Part shown: positions 16,510 through 25,658 of the stretch, one piece after another
Position numbering within the stretch: position 1 is the stretch's first letter
Layout: every line of letters starts with the position of its first letter
DNA from: Mesonia sp008017825
Lineage (GTDB): Bacteria > Bacteroidota > Bacteroidia > Flavobacteriales > Flavobacteriaceae
Direction of reading: 5' to 3'
DNA length: 64,000 bases
Assembly (NCBI RefSeq): GCF_008017825.1
Contig: NZ_VRLS01000040.1
Location: 77,943 to 141,942 of the forward strand
The notes under the pieces: generated by a model
What the model was told of the DNA's origin: nothing
The model's input: only the letters and a program-made list of their open reading frames with translations
Databases searched by the model: none
Position numbers and translations under genes: made by a program

Positions 16510-16535
16510 AAAGCCCATCTAAAAAGATGGGCTTT
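16510..16535. terminator. Intrinsic terminator, strongest on the minus strand
   Basis: Eleven-base stem AAGCCCATCT-type (16510-16520 with 16525-16535) and an AAAA loop. The A run on its left gives a good T tract for minus-strand transcripts from the cold shock gene; on the plus side there are only three T, so read-through from 15983 is possible. Confidence 0.8.
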
Positions 16536-16560
16536 ACTCGTTTTCTTAAAGAGATATATA

Positions 16561-16752
16561 TTACAGAACTCTAACGTTTACTGCATTTAAACCTTTATTT
16601 CCTTCTTGTAAATCAAATTCAACTTCGTCACCTTCGCGAACTTCGTCGATTAATCCTGATACGTGTACAAAATGATCTTTGTCCGCACCTTCTTCAGTGA
16701 TAAATCCAAAACCTTTAGTGTCATTGAAGAATTTTACTGTTCCTTTATTCAT
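16561..16752 (-). CDS. Cold shock protein (CspA family)
   Basis: 63 residues, a single cold shock domain: MNKGTVKFFNDTKGFGFI with RNP1 (KGFGFI) and the RNP2-like HFVHVS; ends NVRVL. Binds single-stranded RNA/DNA and melts RNA structure. About 170 bases lie between it and the next upstream gene, enough for a long structured 5' leader as in other csp genes, although I could not fold it. Confidence 0.96.
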   Translation of the reverse strand: MNKGTVKFFNDTKGFGFITEEGADKDHFVHVSGLIDEVREGDEVEFDLQEGNKGLNAVNVRVL

Positions 16753-16922
16753 TGTAATGTAATTAAAAAATTGTTATTTATTATTGACAAATATGATGCA
16801 TTTAATTGGATATCTAACTATTATTTTCATTTATTTTCAAATATAGTCAGAATCTCATTTTAAAACCTATTTAATTGTGTGCTAAGGGCTTAGATTCAGG
16901 CACTTTGTTGATTTTATTTGGT

Positions 16923-17786
16923 TTAATTATTTTCACATTTTGCTATAAATAAAGGAGCTTCTGTTGCTTTTGGAGCCTTCATAATCAATTTTTCATGAAC
17001 ATATATGCGATGAAAAACTTCTAATTCTTCTAATGTTGGATTTTCTGTATAAGGAAATAGCTCTTCTCCTCTATTCAATTCATCCTTAAATAACGAAGTT
17101 TTTGAATATTGATTTATAAATGCTTCATCATCTGGAGATAGATCTTCAATCGGTTTTTTAGGAATCCCTTCATCGTTTGGACCAAAATATAATTTATCAT
17201 TTTTAAACAAAGCCTTAAGTTGATTACTAGTAGTATATTGAGATGATAAATTCACCAAAAGCAATTCGTTATATTCTTTTGGGTTTTTAAAATGAAAAAT
17301 TTTTACCTCTTGGGAGATTTCATCATCATATAAGTTTCCTAATGAGGTTACGTATATATTTTCTATATTTCTATCTAGTTTCTGTATATAGGGAAAACTA
17401 AAACAGTTTGCATTCTCATTGAAAACAGCATAATAATTATGTGCATTAGATGACTTCCAATTGACCAATACTCGATTAGAAGCTTCTACATTATACCTGA
17501 TGGTGGTTTTATCTTTAAAAGAGGCTCTTTTTCTTCCGTAAAGTGCAAAAGCAGGTTCTGGAGATTGAGTAAGAATCAATGCTTCTCCCTTCATCTTCCA
17601 AGTTCCTTTTTGCATCCCACCAAAATAACCAAGAACATAACGGTGATCTGGAAAAATAATAAACATACGAAAATCATCTGGACCTTGCCTTATTTGGTAA
17701 ACACCAACCACCTGTTCTTCTAAGTCAGTTTGGGCATGGCTAAAGAATCCGTAAAGTAAAAGACAAATAATTATATAATTTTTCAT
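16923..17786 (-). CDS. Secreted hypothetical protein
   Basis: 287 residues. Signal peptide (about 1-18, FFSHAQ), then a domain that begins VVGVYQIRQGPDDFRMFIIFPDHRYVL, compatible with a small beta-barrel of the kind found in proteins that measure or bind (copper-chaperone-like or lipocalin-like, weak impression only). The C-terminal half (about 170-287) is charged and helical. No named family is recognised. Same strand as msrA, 41 bases downstream of it, so possibly one transcript. Confidence 0.6.
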   Translation of the reverse strand: MKNYIIICLLLYGFFSHAQTDLEEQVVGVYQIRQGPDDFRMFIIFPDHRYVLGYFGGMQKGTWKMKGEALILTQSPEPAFALYGRKRASFKDKTTIRYNVEASNRVLVNWKSSNAHNYYAVFNENANCFSFPYIQKLDRNIENIYVTSLGNLYDDEISQEVKIFHFKNPKEYNELLLVNLSSQYTTSNQLKALFKNDKLYFGPNDEGIPKKPIEDLSPDDEAFINQYSKTSLFKDELNRGEELFPYTENPTLEELEVFHRIYVHEKLIMKAPKATEAPLFIAKCENN

Positions 17787-17827
17787 AATTGACTGGTATA
17801 TAGAACAAAGATTTAACTTCTTAAGTT

Positions 17828-18319
17828 TTACTCTTTTTTCAATAGCTGTTTAAAATTTCTCTCTAAGTTTTCTAACTTCGGAGAAATATAACGTCGGCAA
17901 AATGGCTTTTGAGGATTTTTAAAATAATAATTCTGTATTTCTTCTCGGCTAGGTCTAAAACTACTAAAAGGCAACACCTCTGTAATTATTTTAGGATTTT
18001 GTTTTTTAAAATATGAAAGACATCGTTTAGCTTCATTTTCTTGTAACGATTGGAAAGTATAAATAGCCGATCTATATTTATGACGCATACGGTGTTTAGA
18101 CTCACTTTTATGGGTCGTTAAATGAACTTCAATTAATTGTTCTATCGAAATTATATGAGGAGAAAAATGAACTATAACTGCTTCAGAAAAATAATCATGC
18201 GTTCCTTTTGAAGCTACAAAACCTTGTTCTACTTTATCAACTCCTTTTAAAGCTTGAAAAACAGCTTCGGTACACCAATGACAACCACCACCAAAAGCTA
18301 TTCTTATAAATTGAGACAT
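17828..18319 (-). CDS. msrA: Peptide methionine sulfoxide reductase MsrA (divergent)
   Basis: 163 residues. Active-site region IAFGGGCHWCTEAVF: the nucleophile is Cys13, followed by His14 where most MsrA proteins have Phe. The family Glu (Glu18) and the HKYRSAIYTF segment (counterpart of QYRSxIY) are present. The C-terminus has RPSREEIQNYYFKNP and CRRYISPK, the last with a possible resolving Cys. Reduces Met-S-sulfoxide in proteins. The F-to-H change belongs to a recognisable Bacteroidota subgroup rather than being damage (my recollection). No signal peptide, so cytosolic. Confidence 0.88.
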   Translation of the reverse strand: MSQFIRIAFGGGCHWCTEAVFQALKGVDKVEQGFVASKGTHDYFSEAVIVHFSPHIISIEQLIEVHLTTHKSESKHRMRHKYRSAIYTFQSLQENEAKRCLSYFKKQNPKIITEVLPFSSFRPSREEIQNYYFKNPQKPFCRRYISPKLENLERNFKQLLKKE

Positions 18320-18397
18320 ATATTAATTTTCAGAAATATAAGATATGCTTTTATCTTATATTTAGCAGCTTGAATATTGACTTTCTCATTTTACTTT

Positions 18398-19228
18398 ATG
18401 CGTCTATTTTCTTATTTCTTAGGTATCCTATTATTAATCTGTTCTAGTTGTGCTGTCACAAAGCATAAAAATATTCCTTATGTCCTTACTGAAAATACAG
18501 ACTTAACTTCTCATATTTTTCAGCCTAAAAAAGAAACAACAAAACTACATCCAGTCCTTATTTTTGTACACGGTGGAAATTGGAATAGCGGAAAAAAAGA
18601 AACTTATGGCTTTTTAGGAAGAAATTTCGCTAAAAAAGGTGTGGTTAGCGTCATACCAGATTATACACTTAGTCCCAAAGCAAACTATGAGAAGATGACT
18701 CAAGAAATTGCAAAAAATATAGTTTGGGTTAAAAAGAATATAGAAAATTATGGAGGTAATCCTCAACAAATATATGTGACAGGACATTCTGCAGGTGGAC
18801 ATTTGGTAGCATTAGCGGTGATGAACCCAAAATATGGAATAGATCAAAATAATATTTCTGGTATAATTTTAAATGATGCTGCAGGATTAGATATGTTTTC
18901 ATACTTGCAAAAAAATCCGCCTACGAGCGAGAATAATTACCTTACTACTTGGAGTAATGATCCCAACACTTGGGAAAAAGCATCACCTATAAATTATATG
19001 AGTGAAAACACGCCTTCTATTTTACAGTATTGGGGGAGCAAGTCTTATTTGTCTATCATAGAAGCTAATCAAGATTTTTATAATACGTTAGAAGAGTTTC
19101 AACCTAATTTAGAGAAGATCGTTTTAAAGAAAAAACACGTTCCTATGGTTCTTCAGTACATCTGGCCTTGGAGTAAACGTTATGATGAAATTTTACATTT
19201 TATGGACACTACTAAAACATCTAATTAG
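18398..19228 (+). CDS. Lipoprotein alpha/beta hydrolase (carboxylesterase-like)
   Basis: 276 residues from the ATG at 18398 (MRLFSYFLGILLLICSSCAV); a TTG further upstream adds seven residues before the signal and is not needed. Lipoprotein signal ends at Cys18. Seen: oxyanion motif HGGNW, nucleophile Ser131 in TGHSAGGHL, acid and His in the usual order (HVPMV near the C-terminus). This is the BD-FAE/hormone-sensitive-lipase-like esterase layout. Likely hydrolyses small esters at the cell envelope; substrate unknown. Confidence 0.85.
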   Translation: MRLFSYFLGILLLICSSCAVTKHKNIPYVLTENTDLTSHIFQPKKETTKLHPVLIFVHGGNWNSGKKETYGFLGRNFAKKGVVSVIPDYTLSPKANYEKMTQEIAKNIVWVKKNIENYGGNPQQIYVTGHSAGGHLVALAVMNPKYGIDQNNISGIILNDAAGLDMFSYLQKNPPTSENNYLTTWSNDPNTWEKASPINYMSENTPSILQYWGSKSYLSIIEANQDFYNTLEEFQPNLEKIVLKKKHVPMVLQYIWPWSKRYDEILHFMDTTKTSN

Positions 19229-19239
19229 TCAACTTACTT

Positions 19240-19734
19240 ATGAATAAAAATTTATCTCAAATAAAGTCGTTAGTTTATGATTTTATAGACTACGAAATTT
19301 TAGATCTTGAAAAAGAACAAGAAAGTCAGGAATATGATGCTTGTCGGTTTAGGTTAAATGAAAAAAGTATTATTAGTAGAAGCGGTAAAATAACTCCTAA
19401 AAAGGTAGGACAGTTTGTAAGCTTTTGGGAAAGGAATAGACATGGAATTACTCAACCCATAAAATATATTTCTCCTTTTGATTATTATATAGTAAACGTA
19501 AAAAAGGAAAATGAATTAGGGCAATTTGTATTTCCTAAGTCTGTATTAATTAAAAAAGGTATAGTTTCTTCTCCATTAAAGGAAGGGAAAAGAGGCTTTA
19601 GAGTCTATCCTATATGGGATATTGCAAATAATAAACAAGCTCAAAAGACGCAAGAATGGCAATTAGATTATTTTTATTCTATCCAAAAACCTCTCGATTT
19701 TAATAGAATTAAAAGACTTTACGATAGTCCTTAG
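19240..19734 (+). CDS. MepB family protein
   Basis: 164 residues matching the MepB family (PF08877): EYDACRFRLNEKSIISRSGKI start, VSFWERN, FDYYIVNV, GQFVFPKSVLIKKGI, KRGFRVYPIWD. MepB was named for its place in the S. aureus mepRAB drug-efflux operon, and its biochemical role is unknown. Here it follows the esterase gene by 11 bases with no efflux pump nearby. Confidence 0.85.
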   Translation: MNKNLSQIKSLVYDFIDYEILDLEKEQESQEYDACRFRLNEKSIISRSGKITPKKVGQFVSFWERNRHGITQPIKYISPFDYYIVNVKKENELGQFVFPKSVLIKKGIVSSPLKEGKRGFRVYPIWDIANNKQAQKTQEWQLDYFYSIQKPLDFNRIKRLYDSP

Positions 19735-19779
19735 TAGTTGGTAAAACGGATTTAAACTTTATTCGCTTACGCGGAATTA

Positions 19780-19998
19780 TCACTTCTTGATAGTTCTTAA
19801 ATAAAGATTCTCTACTTTTTCTCGTGCCCAAGGAGTTCTCCTTAAAAATTTGAGGCTAGATTTTACCGTAGGATTAGACCGAAAACAGTTAATGCGTATG
19901 CGTTCGCCTAATTCTTCCCAGCCATAATGATCCACCAAAAAATCTACAATACTGGCTAACTTTACTCCGTGTAAAGGATTATTAGGTTGTGACTCCAT
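19780..19998 (-). CDS. VF530-family DNA-binding protein
   Basis: 72 residues. Family signature NPLHGVKLASIVDFLVDHYGW, then RIRINCFRSNPTVKSSLKFLRRTPWAREKVE (shown here in parts), typical of VF530/DUF2132, a small helical protein resembling domains found in DNA-binding and toxin proteins. Its ATG overlaps the stop of the helicase gene (TAATG), so it is translationally coupled to it. Confidence 0.9.
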   Translation of the reverse strand: MESQPNNPLHGVKLASIVDFLVDHYGWEELGERIRINCFRSNPTVKSSLKFLRRTPWAREKVENLYLRTIKK

Positions 19999-21359
19999 TA
20001 CCTGCGTTTATTTTTGTTACGTCTGTTATAGTTTTTATCTCCTCGAGTTTTAGGTTTTTTATATTTTTTAGCAATTTCTCTACGGTAAGAACCACCTTGA
20101 TTGGTTTTTTGGTTCTTCTCTTTCTTTTCGTGAAAACTCGCTCCAGCCTCTTCTCCGTCTATAGGTTTATGCGGATTGTTATGTTCCTTTATAAACGGTC
20201 TTTCTTCTGGAGTTAGTAGTTTACTGATCTCTACCGTTTCTGGAAGCTCTTCTACAGGAATTTGATAATCCATTAAAGCTTCTATCGCTTCTTTATCTTC
20301 CTGTTCTTTTTCGGTATATAATAAAATTGAACGTCCCTCCTTCTCTGCACGTCCTGTTCTACCAATACGGTGCATATAATTTTCGGCATACTTAGGGGTA
20401 TCGATATTAATTACGTGAGAAATCTGATGGAGGTCAATTCCACGAGCCATCACATCGGTAGTGACTAAAATTCTATTGTCTCCTTCATCAAATTGACGGA
20501 TAGATCTAATTCGGTAATTTTGAGATTTATTAGAGTGAATTACACACACTTCATCTGGAAATTCTTCCGTTAAAACATCAAAAGTTCTATCGGCACTTTT
20601 CTTATTAGAAACAAAGACCAATACTTTTTGAAAGGTATCTTTGTCTTTTAAAAGCTGAGATACTAAATTAAGTTTGGTATAGAAGTTAGGAACTGCATAA
20701 ACGCTCTGGGAAATATTATCTAAGGGAGTTCCGCTTAAAGCGATAGCAATACGCTGCGGCGAAACAAAATAATCGTCCATTAACGCATCAACCTCTTCGG
20801 TCATCGTTGCAGAAAACATGATGTTTTGTCTTTTTTCTGGCAACAATTCAAAAATGTTTTTGAGTTGAAAACGAAAGCCTAAATCTAGCATTACATCGAC
20901 CTCATCTATCACCAGTTTTTTAACTGATTTTAGTTGAACAGCTCTTGCTAAAGCTAAATCATACAATCTACCAGGAGTGGCTACAATAATGTCGCAGCCT
21001 TGTAATAGCATTTCTTTTTGAGGATTCATATTTACGCCTCCGTAAATCCCCAACACTCTAATATTTAAATACTTTGCAAATTTATGAATCTCATCTACGA
21101 CTTGAACAACCAATTCTCGTGTAGGAACTAATACCATTACACGAGGGTTAACTTGTTTTGAAAATTTTAAATCTTGTAGTATAGGAAGCATATACCCTAA
21201 GGTTTTCCCTGTACCGGTTTGTGCAATACCCACAACATCTTTACCCGATCGAATCACAGGAAAAGCTTCTTGCTGAATAGGTGTAGGTTGTGTAAAACCT
21301 AAATCTTCTATAGCATAACCTAATTGTTTGGATAGATCTAAATCTTCAAAAGAACTCAT
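19998..21359 (-). CDS. DEAD-box ATP-dependent RNA helicase
   Basis: 453 residues from the ATG at 21359 (MSSFEDLDLSKQ); a TTG 18 bases upstream is not needed. Motifs: Q motif FTQPTPIQ, I AQTGTGKT, II DEVD (not the usual DEAD), III SAT, IV/V TTDVMARGID, VI HRIGRTGRA. The basic, Gly/Asn/Arg/Lys-rich C-terminal tail (about 390-453) should bind RNA. DEVD in motif II is a known variant in some RhlE/CsdA-like proteins. Roles: ribosome assembly or RNA decay, often cold related. Confidence 0.93.
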   Translation of the reverse strand: MSSFEDLDLSKQLGYAIEDLGFTQPTPIQQEAFPVIRSGKDVVGIAQTGTGKTLGYMLPILQDLKFSKQVNPRVMVLVPTRELVVQVVDEIHKFAKYLNIRVLGIYGGVNMNPQKEMLLQGCDIIVATPGRLYDLALARAVQLKSVKKLVIDEVDVMLDLGFRFQLKNIFELLPEKRQNIMFSATMTEEVDALMDDYFVSPQRIAIALSGTPLDNISQSVYAVPNFYTKLNLVSQLLKDKDTFQKVLVFVSNKKSADRTFDVLTEEFPDEVCVIHSNKSQNYRIRSIRQFDEGDNRILVTTDVMARGIDLHQISHVINIDTPKYAENYMHRIGRTGRAEKEGRSILLYTEKEQEDKEAIEALMDYQIPVEELPETVEISKLLTPEERPFIKEHNNPHKPIDGEEAGASFHEKKEKNQKTNQGGSYRREIAKKYKKPKTRGDKNYNRRNKNKRR

Positions 21360-21473
21360 AAACTCAATTTTTTGCAAAAGTAATGTATTTCACAGCAATC
21401 TGGCTGTTTTCCAGGTAATTTTAGTTGCTAGGGTATAAAAATCAATTTAATAACTAATAATATCCAGAGAGTT

Positions 21474-21989
21474 TTAATGGGTTACGCCGTATACGTGTAC
21501 CTCTTCACCTTGATATTGGGTATTAAAAAGAAGCGACATTCCGTTCTTTTGAGCTACGTGAATAGAAGCTTTATTTCCAATAGATATCATAGAAATTAAA
21601 CGTTTTGTGTCTAAGTTCTTAAAACCAAAGTTTTTTATACAAGTAGCCATTTCGGTGCCATAACCTTTACCCCAATAAGCGGGTTTTAAAGAATAAGCAA
21701 CTTCATATTCTTGTTGTCCTTCAAGATTTCTAGGAAGAATTCCAGATAAACCAATAAGCGTTCCATCGGTTTTAAGTTCTGCTGCTAAATGACCGTATTG
21801 ACCGTTTTTATATCTATTTAACTGAAGTTGAATCCACTCTTCCGCTAAGGTTTCTTTACTTTTAGATAGATCAAAATTAAAGAATTGTAGTCGGTCGTTA
21901 TTCACGAAAAATTCTGCCCAGCTAAAAATATCATTTTCGGTTAATTTTCTAAAATGTAAACGTTCGGTTTCCTGCTGAAAATAATCCAT
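21474..21989 (-). CDS. GNAT-family N-acetyltransferase (RimJ-like)
   Basis: 171 residues from the ATG at 21989 (MDYFQQETERLHFRKL). Upstream in-frame codons lie within upp and encode no conserved sequence. RimJ/RimL-type layout: TERLHFRKLTENDI, acetyl-CoA loop YWGKGYGTEM, and ASIHVAQKNGM in the last third. Probably acetylates a small amine or a protein N-terminus. Begins 1 base after the upp stop, so the two share a transcript. Confidence 0.87.
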   Translation of the reverse strand: MDYFQQETERLHFRKLTENDIFSWAEFFVNNDRLQFFNFDLSKSKETLAEEWIQLQLNRYKNGQYGHLAAELKTDGTLIGLSGILPRNLEGQQEYEVAYSLKPAYWGKGYGTEMATCIKNFGFKNLDTKRLISMISIGNKASIHVAQKNGMSLLFNTQYQGEEVHVYGVTH

Positions 21990-21990
21990 A

Positions 21991-22650
21991 TTAATGTTGC
22001 ATTTTACTGCCATAACATAAATCGCCAGCATCGCCAAGGCCTGGTACGATATATCCTTTGTCATTTAAATGCGGATCTATAGTAGCGATCCATAAATGGG
22101 TATGCTCTGGAAACTCTTTTTCTAAAAGTTGAATACCTTCTTCTGCACCAATTACAGCAACCAAATGAATTTCTTTAGGCTGACCTACATCCTTTAGCGC
22201 CTTAAAAACATTTACAAAAGACCGACCCGTAGCTAGCATAGGATCTGCTAAAATTAAAGTTTTATCCTCTAACGAAGGAGAAGCTAAATATTCTACTTTA
22301 ATCTCAAATTCATCATCGTTATTGGGATGGTGTCGGTAAGCCGAAATAAAAGAATTTTCTGCTTTATCAAAATAATTAAGTAAACCTTGGTGTAAAGGCA
22401 AACCTGCTCTTAAAATAGAGCAAATGACCAGCTCATTTTTAATAGTTTGAAGGGTAGATTCTCCCAAGGGAGTTGTTATGGTTTGAGGCTGGTAGGATAG
22501 TTTTTTACTAAGTTCGTAACTTAAAATTTCTCCTACACGTTCTATATTTCTGCGAAAGCGCATTTGATCTTTTTGTACCTCTACATTTCTTAATTCACTA
22601 ATAAAAGTATTGGCGACCGAGTTTTCGCTTAATAGGTGATGAATATACAT
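21991..22650 (-). CDS. upp: Uracil phosphoribosyltransferase
   Basis: 219 residues. PRPP loop ILADPMLATGRSFV, uracil-binding C-terminus YIVPGLGDAGDLCYGSKM. Converts uracil and PRPP to UMP in pyrimidine salvage. The N-terminal MYIHHLLSENSVANTFISEL is typical of the Bacteroidota form. Terminal pair with the acetyltransferase gene. Confidence 0.96.
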   Translation of the reverse strand: MYIHHLLSENSVANTFISELRNVEVQKDQMRFRRNIERVGEILSYELSKKLSYQPQTITTPLGESTLQTIKNELVICSILRAGLPLHQGLLNYFDKAENSFISAYRHHPNNDDEFEIKVEYLASPSLEDKTLILADPMLATGRSFVNVFKALKDVGQPKEIHLVAVIGAEEGIQLLEKEFPEHTHLWIATIDPHLNDKGYIVPGLGDAGDLCYGSKMQH

Positions 22651-22722
22651 TTTATAATTTTAGCCTAAAACTACAAAAAAATCTAAGGCCTCCCTTACAT
22701 TTTCCTTAATAGTAGAAGTAAA

Positions 22723-22769
22723 AAAGAGACTGTCTATAAAGTATACACCTTATCAACAGCCTCTCTTTA
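22723..22769 (-). terminator. Probable terminator of the ADH transcript
   Basis: Imperfect hairpin: AAAGAGA-CTGT (22723-22733) pairs with ACAG-cc-TCTCTTT (22756-22767), with an inner ATAA/TTAT pairing. The A run before it gives a T tract on the minus strand, suiting the end of the transcript that contains the alcohol dehydrogenase gene. Confidence 0.55.
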
Positions 22770-22796
22770 TTTTGAAATATTAAGAATGAAATATAC

Positions 22797-23846
22797 TTAG
22801 TTTCTCAAGGATTCCATATCAATAACAAAACGATATTTTACATCAGAATTTACTACACGCTCGTAAGCATCATTTATATTCTGCATATCAATCACTTCTA
22901 CATCACTTACTACATTGTGTTCCCCACAAAAGTCTAACATTTCTTGGGTTTCTTTAATCCCCCCAATTAAAGATCCGGCTACACGTTTTCTACCCATAAT
23001 CAAACTTCCACCGTGCATAGGTTCTAAAGGCTCTATTGCCCCTACCATGACCATTGTGGCATCAATTTTTAATAAGGCTAAGTAAGGATTAATATCATGT
23101 TTTACAGGAACTGTATTTAAAAGAAAATCAAAAGAATTAGCATGCTTTTTCATAGCCTCTTCATCTTTAGAAATAAGTACTTCATCTGCACCCAATCTCT
23201 TCGCATCTTCTGCTTTCTTTGGGGAAGTAGTGATCATAACCACTTTAGCTCCCATAGCGTGTGCTAATTTAATTCCCATATGTCCTAATCCGCCAAGGCC
23301 AATTACTCCAACTTTATCTCCTTCTTGTACATTCCAATGACGTAATGGTGAATAGGTAGTAATACCAGCACACAATAGTGGTGCAACTGCTTTTTCATCT
23401 AAATTTTTTGGAATAGAGAGGACAAAATGTTCTTCTACCACAATCATCTCTGAGTATCCCCCAAAGGTATGACCTCCTAAATGTTTATCTTTTCCATTAT
23501 AGGTTCCCACCATTCCGCTTTCGCAGAATTGTTCAAGGTCATTTTTACAAGGATCACACTCTCTACAAGAGTCAACCATACAACCTACTCCTACTAAGTC
23601 TCCTTCTTTAAAGTTAGAAACTTGGTTTCCTACTTCTACTACTTTACCTATAATTTCGTGGCCGGGAACTACTGGATATTTAGAACCTCCCCAATCATTT
23701 CTTACGGTGTGAATATCACTATGACAAACTCCACAATACGTAATTTGTATTTTAACGTCCTTGTCTTTTACTTCTCGACGTTCAATATCTATTTGTTTTA
23801 AATCGGCGTCTTTATCTTGTGCACCGTATGCTTTTACCTGACTCAT
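22797..23846 (-). CDS. Zinc-dependent NAD(P) alcohol dehydrogenase (CAD/YahK type)
   Basis: 349 residues. Catalytic zinc ligands in CGVCHSDIH and GHE, the structural zinc loop CRECDPCKNDLEQFC, and a nucleotide-binding fold GLGGLGHMG. Best fit is the cinnamyl-alcohol/YahK group of aldehyde reductases, which use NADPH to reduce aldehydes. Last gene of a minus-strand run DJ-1-like, Old Yellow Enzyme, ADH (gaps of 0 and 11 bases), suggesting joint handling of reactive carbonyls. Confidence 0.93.
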   Translation of the reverse strand: MSQVKAYGAQDKDADLKQIDIERREVKDKDVKIQITYCGVCHSDIHTVRNDWGGSKYPVVPGHEIIGKVVEVGNQVSNFKEGDLVGVGCMVDSCRECDPCKNDLEQFCESGMVGTYNGKDKHLGGHTFGGYSEMIVVEEHFVLSIPKNLDEKAVAPLLCAGITTYSPLRHWNVQEGDKVGVIGLGGLGHMGIKLAHAMGAKVVMITTSPKKAEDAKRLGADEVLISKDEEAMKKHANSFDFLLNTVPVKHDINPYLALLKIDATMVMVGAIEPLEPMHGGSLIMGRKRVAGSLIGGIKETQEMLDFCGEHNVVSDVEVIDMQNINDAYERVVNSDVKYRFVIDMESLRN

Positions 23847-23857
23847 AATTTTATATT

Positions 23858-24958
23858 TTATGTTCTTGCTTTCGTTTCGTAATCTAAATAACCTTCTTTA
23901 CCAGGAACGTAAAAAGTATCTTCATCCCATTTGGATAGTTCTACTCCTTTTTCAAAACGCTCTACTAAATCTGGATTGGAAATGTAAGGTTTACCAAAAG
24001 CTACTAAATCGGCATCACCATCTTCAATAACTTTATTTCCTTTTTCTTGATCAAACCCTGCATTGATCATTAAAGTTCCTTTATATAAAGGTCTATAATG
24101 TTTTGCAATTTCTTCTACGGCATAAGGAACTTCCGATACATCGTTAAAAGGTTCAGATAAGTGTAGATAAGCTAAATCATAGTTATTCAATTTTGATACA
24201 ATATAATCAAAAGTAGGTATAGTTTCCTCGTCCATTTCCATTCCAAATATACCGTGAAGAGAGGGATTTAAACGTAATCCTATTTTTTGCTCTGGCATTA
24301 CTTCTTTCATCGCATCGATGACATCAAATAAAAATTTAGCTCTTTTCTCGATACTTCCTCCATATTCATCTTCTCGCGTGTTGGAAGTGGCATTAAAAAA
24401 TTGGTGAAATAAATATCCGTTAGAAGAATGAATTTCTACCCCATCAAAGCCTGCATCCATCGCATTTTTTCCTGCGTTCGCAAAATCTTTAATAGTTCTT
24501 TTAATATCTTCTAAGCTCATTTCCTTAGGTGTTACCGTATCTTTAAAACCATCTGGAGTGTACGATTGCGAGTTGGGATTAATTGCTGAAGCAGATAAGG
24601 GCTTTTTACCATTATGAAAATCTGGGTGAGACATTCTACCTACGTGCCAAAGTTGAATAAAAATTCTTCCATTAACTTCGTGTACCATTTGCGTCACCTC
24701 TTTCCACCCTTCTACCTGCTCTTTAAAATAAATACCAGGCGTATTTACATAACCTACAGCTTCTTCTGAGACTTGAGACCCTTCAGTAATCAACAACCCA
24801 GCAGAGAATCGCTGCTTATAATATTCACCTTGTAAATCTGCCGTAGCTTTTTTTTCTGGATTGGTAGCTCTACTCCGTGTCATGGGAGCCATAGCTATTC
24901 TGTTAGGTAGTTTTAATCCGTTAAGGTTATAATCTTGTAATAATGCTTGTTTGTTCAT
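23858..24958 (-). CDS. Old Yellow Enzyme-family alkene reductase (NemA-like)
   Basis: 366 residues. FMN-binding TIM barrel: N-terminus LPNRIAMAPMTRSRA, active-site pair HSSN (His and Asn) followed by GYLFHQFF, NTREDEYGGS, and HVGRMSHP. The family reduces C=C bonds of alpha,beta-unsaturated carbonyls, nitroesters and similar electrophiles with NAD(P)H. Translation follows the DJ-1-like gene without a gap. Confidence 0.93.
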   Translation of the reverse strand: MNKQALLQDYNLNGLKLPNRIAMAPMTRSRATNPEKKATADLQGEYYKQRFSAGLLITEGSQVSEEAVGYVNTPGIYFKEQVEGWKEVTQMVHEVNGRIFIQLWHVGRMSHPDFHNGKKPLSASAINPNSQSYTPDGFKDTVTPKEMSLEDIKRTIKDFANAGKNAMDAGFDGVEIHSSNGYLFHQFFNATSNTREDEYGGSIEKRAKFLFDVIDAMKEVMPEQKIGLRLNPSLHGIFGMEMDEETIPTFDYIVSKLNNYDLAYLHLSEPFNDVSEVPYAVEEIAKHYRPLYKGTLMINAGFDQEKGNKVIEDGDADLVAFGKPYISNPDLVERFEKGVELSKWDEDTFYVPGKEGYLDYETKART

Positions 24959-25639
24959 TTAGCTTAAAGTTTTCATAAGTAAATCGGCTACTTTTTCAGA
25001 AGATGCAGGGTTTTGACCTGTAATCAACAATCCGTCTTGAACGGCATAAGGTTGCCAATCTTCAATTTTACTATACTCTCCCCCATTTTCAATTAGCATA
25101 TCTTCTAAAAGGAAAGGAACAACGTTAGTAAGCTGAACCGCATCTTCTTCTTGATTTGTAAACCCAGTTACTTTTTTACCTTTTACTAAGGGTTCACCGT
25201 TAGAATTTTTAATGTTTTTTAAAACCGCTGGAGCATGACATACAAAAGACACAGGCTTATCGTGATTGTAAAAACTTTCTATAATTTCTTTAGAATCTTT
25301 ATCTTCTACTAAGTCCCATAAAACTCCGTGTCCGCCTGGATAAAACAAAGCATCGTAATCTTTTTGGTCTACCTCTGAAAGTTGAAGTGTAGAAGCAAGA
25401 GTTTCTTGTGTCTCCTTATCGTTATAAAAACGTTTTGTGCTTTCTGTTTGAGCATCGTCAGATTCACTACTTGGATCTATAGGAGGCTGTCCTCCCTTAG
25501 GTGATGATAATGTTACCTCATAACCTGCATCTTTTAACATGTAATATGGAGCTGCAAATTCTTCAATCCAAAAACCAGTTTTATTTCCAGTATCTCCTAA
25601 TTTATCGTTGCTTGTAAGTACAAATAAAATCTTTTTCAT
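24959..25639 (-). CDS. DJ-1/PfpI-family protein (Hsp31-like, class I glutamine amidotransferase fold)
   Basis: 226 residues from the ATG at 25639 (MKKILFVLTSN); the TTG two codons upstream is unnecessary. Seen: nucleophile Cys in SFVCHAPAVLKN, the acidic residue in the N-terminal half and KVTGFTNQEE, the pattern of Hsp31/YajL-like glyoxalase III or chaperone proteins. Likely role: detoxifying methylglyoxal or repairing carbonyl damage, consistent with the following flavin ene-reductase and aldehyde reductase. An exact TAnnTTTG box lies upstream (25659-25666). Confidence 0.9.
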   Translation of the reverse strand: MKKILFVLTSNDKLGDTGNKTGFWIEEFAAPYYMLKDAGYEVTLSSPKGGQPPIDPSSESDDAQTESTKRFYNDKETQETLASTLQLSEVDQKDYDALFYPGGHGVLWDLVEDKDSKEIIESFYNHDKPVSFVCHAPAVLKNIKNSNGEPLVKGKKVTGFTNQEEDAVQLTNVVPFLLEDMLIENGGEYSKIEDWQPYAVQDGLLITGQNPASSEKVADLLMKTLS

Positions 25640-25658
25640 AGTCAATTTTTTTTTAAAA

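Noticed and set aside
19761..19777. ATTCGC...GCGGAAT as a terminator of the VF530 gene
   Set aside because: Stem is short and bulged, with no T tract on the needed side; better treated as one of the dispersed GC-rich words.
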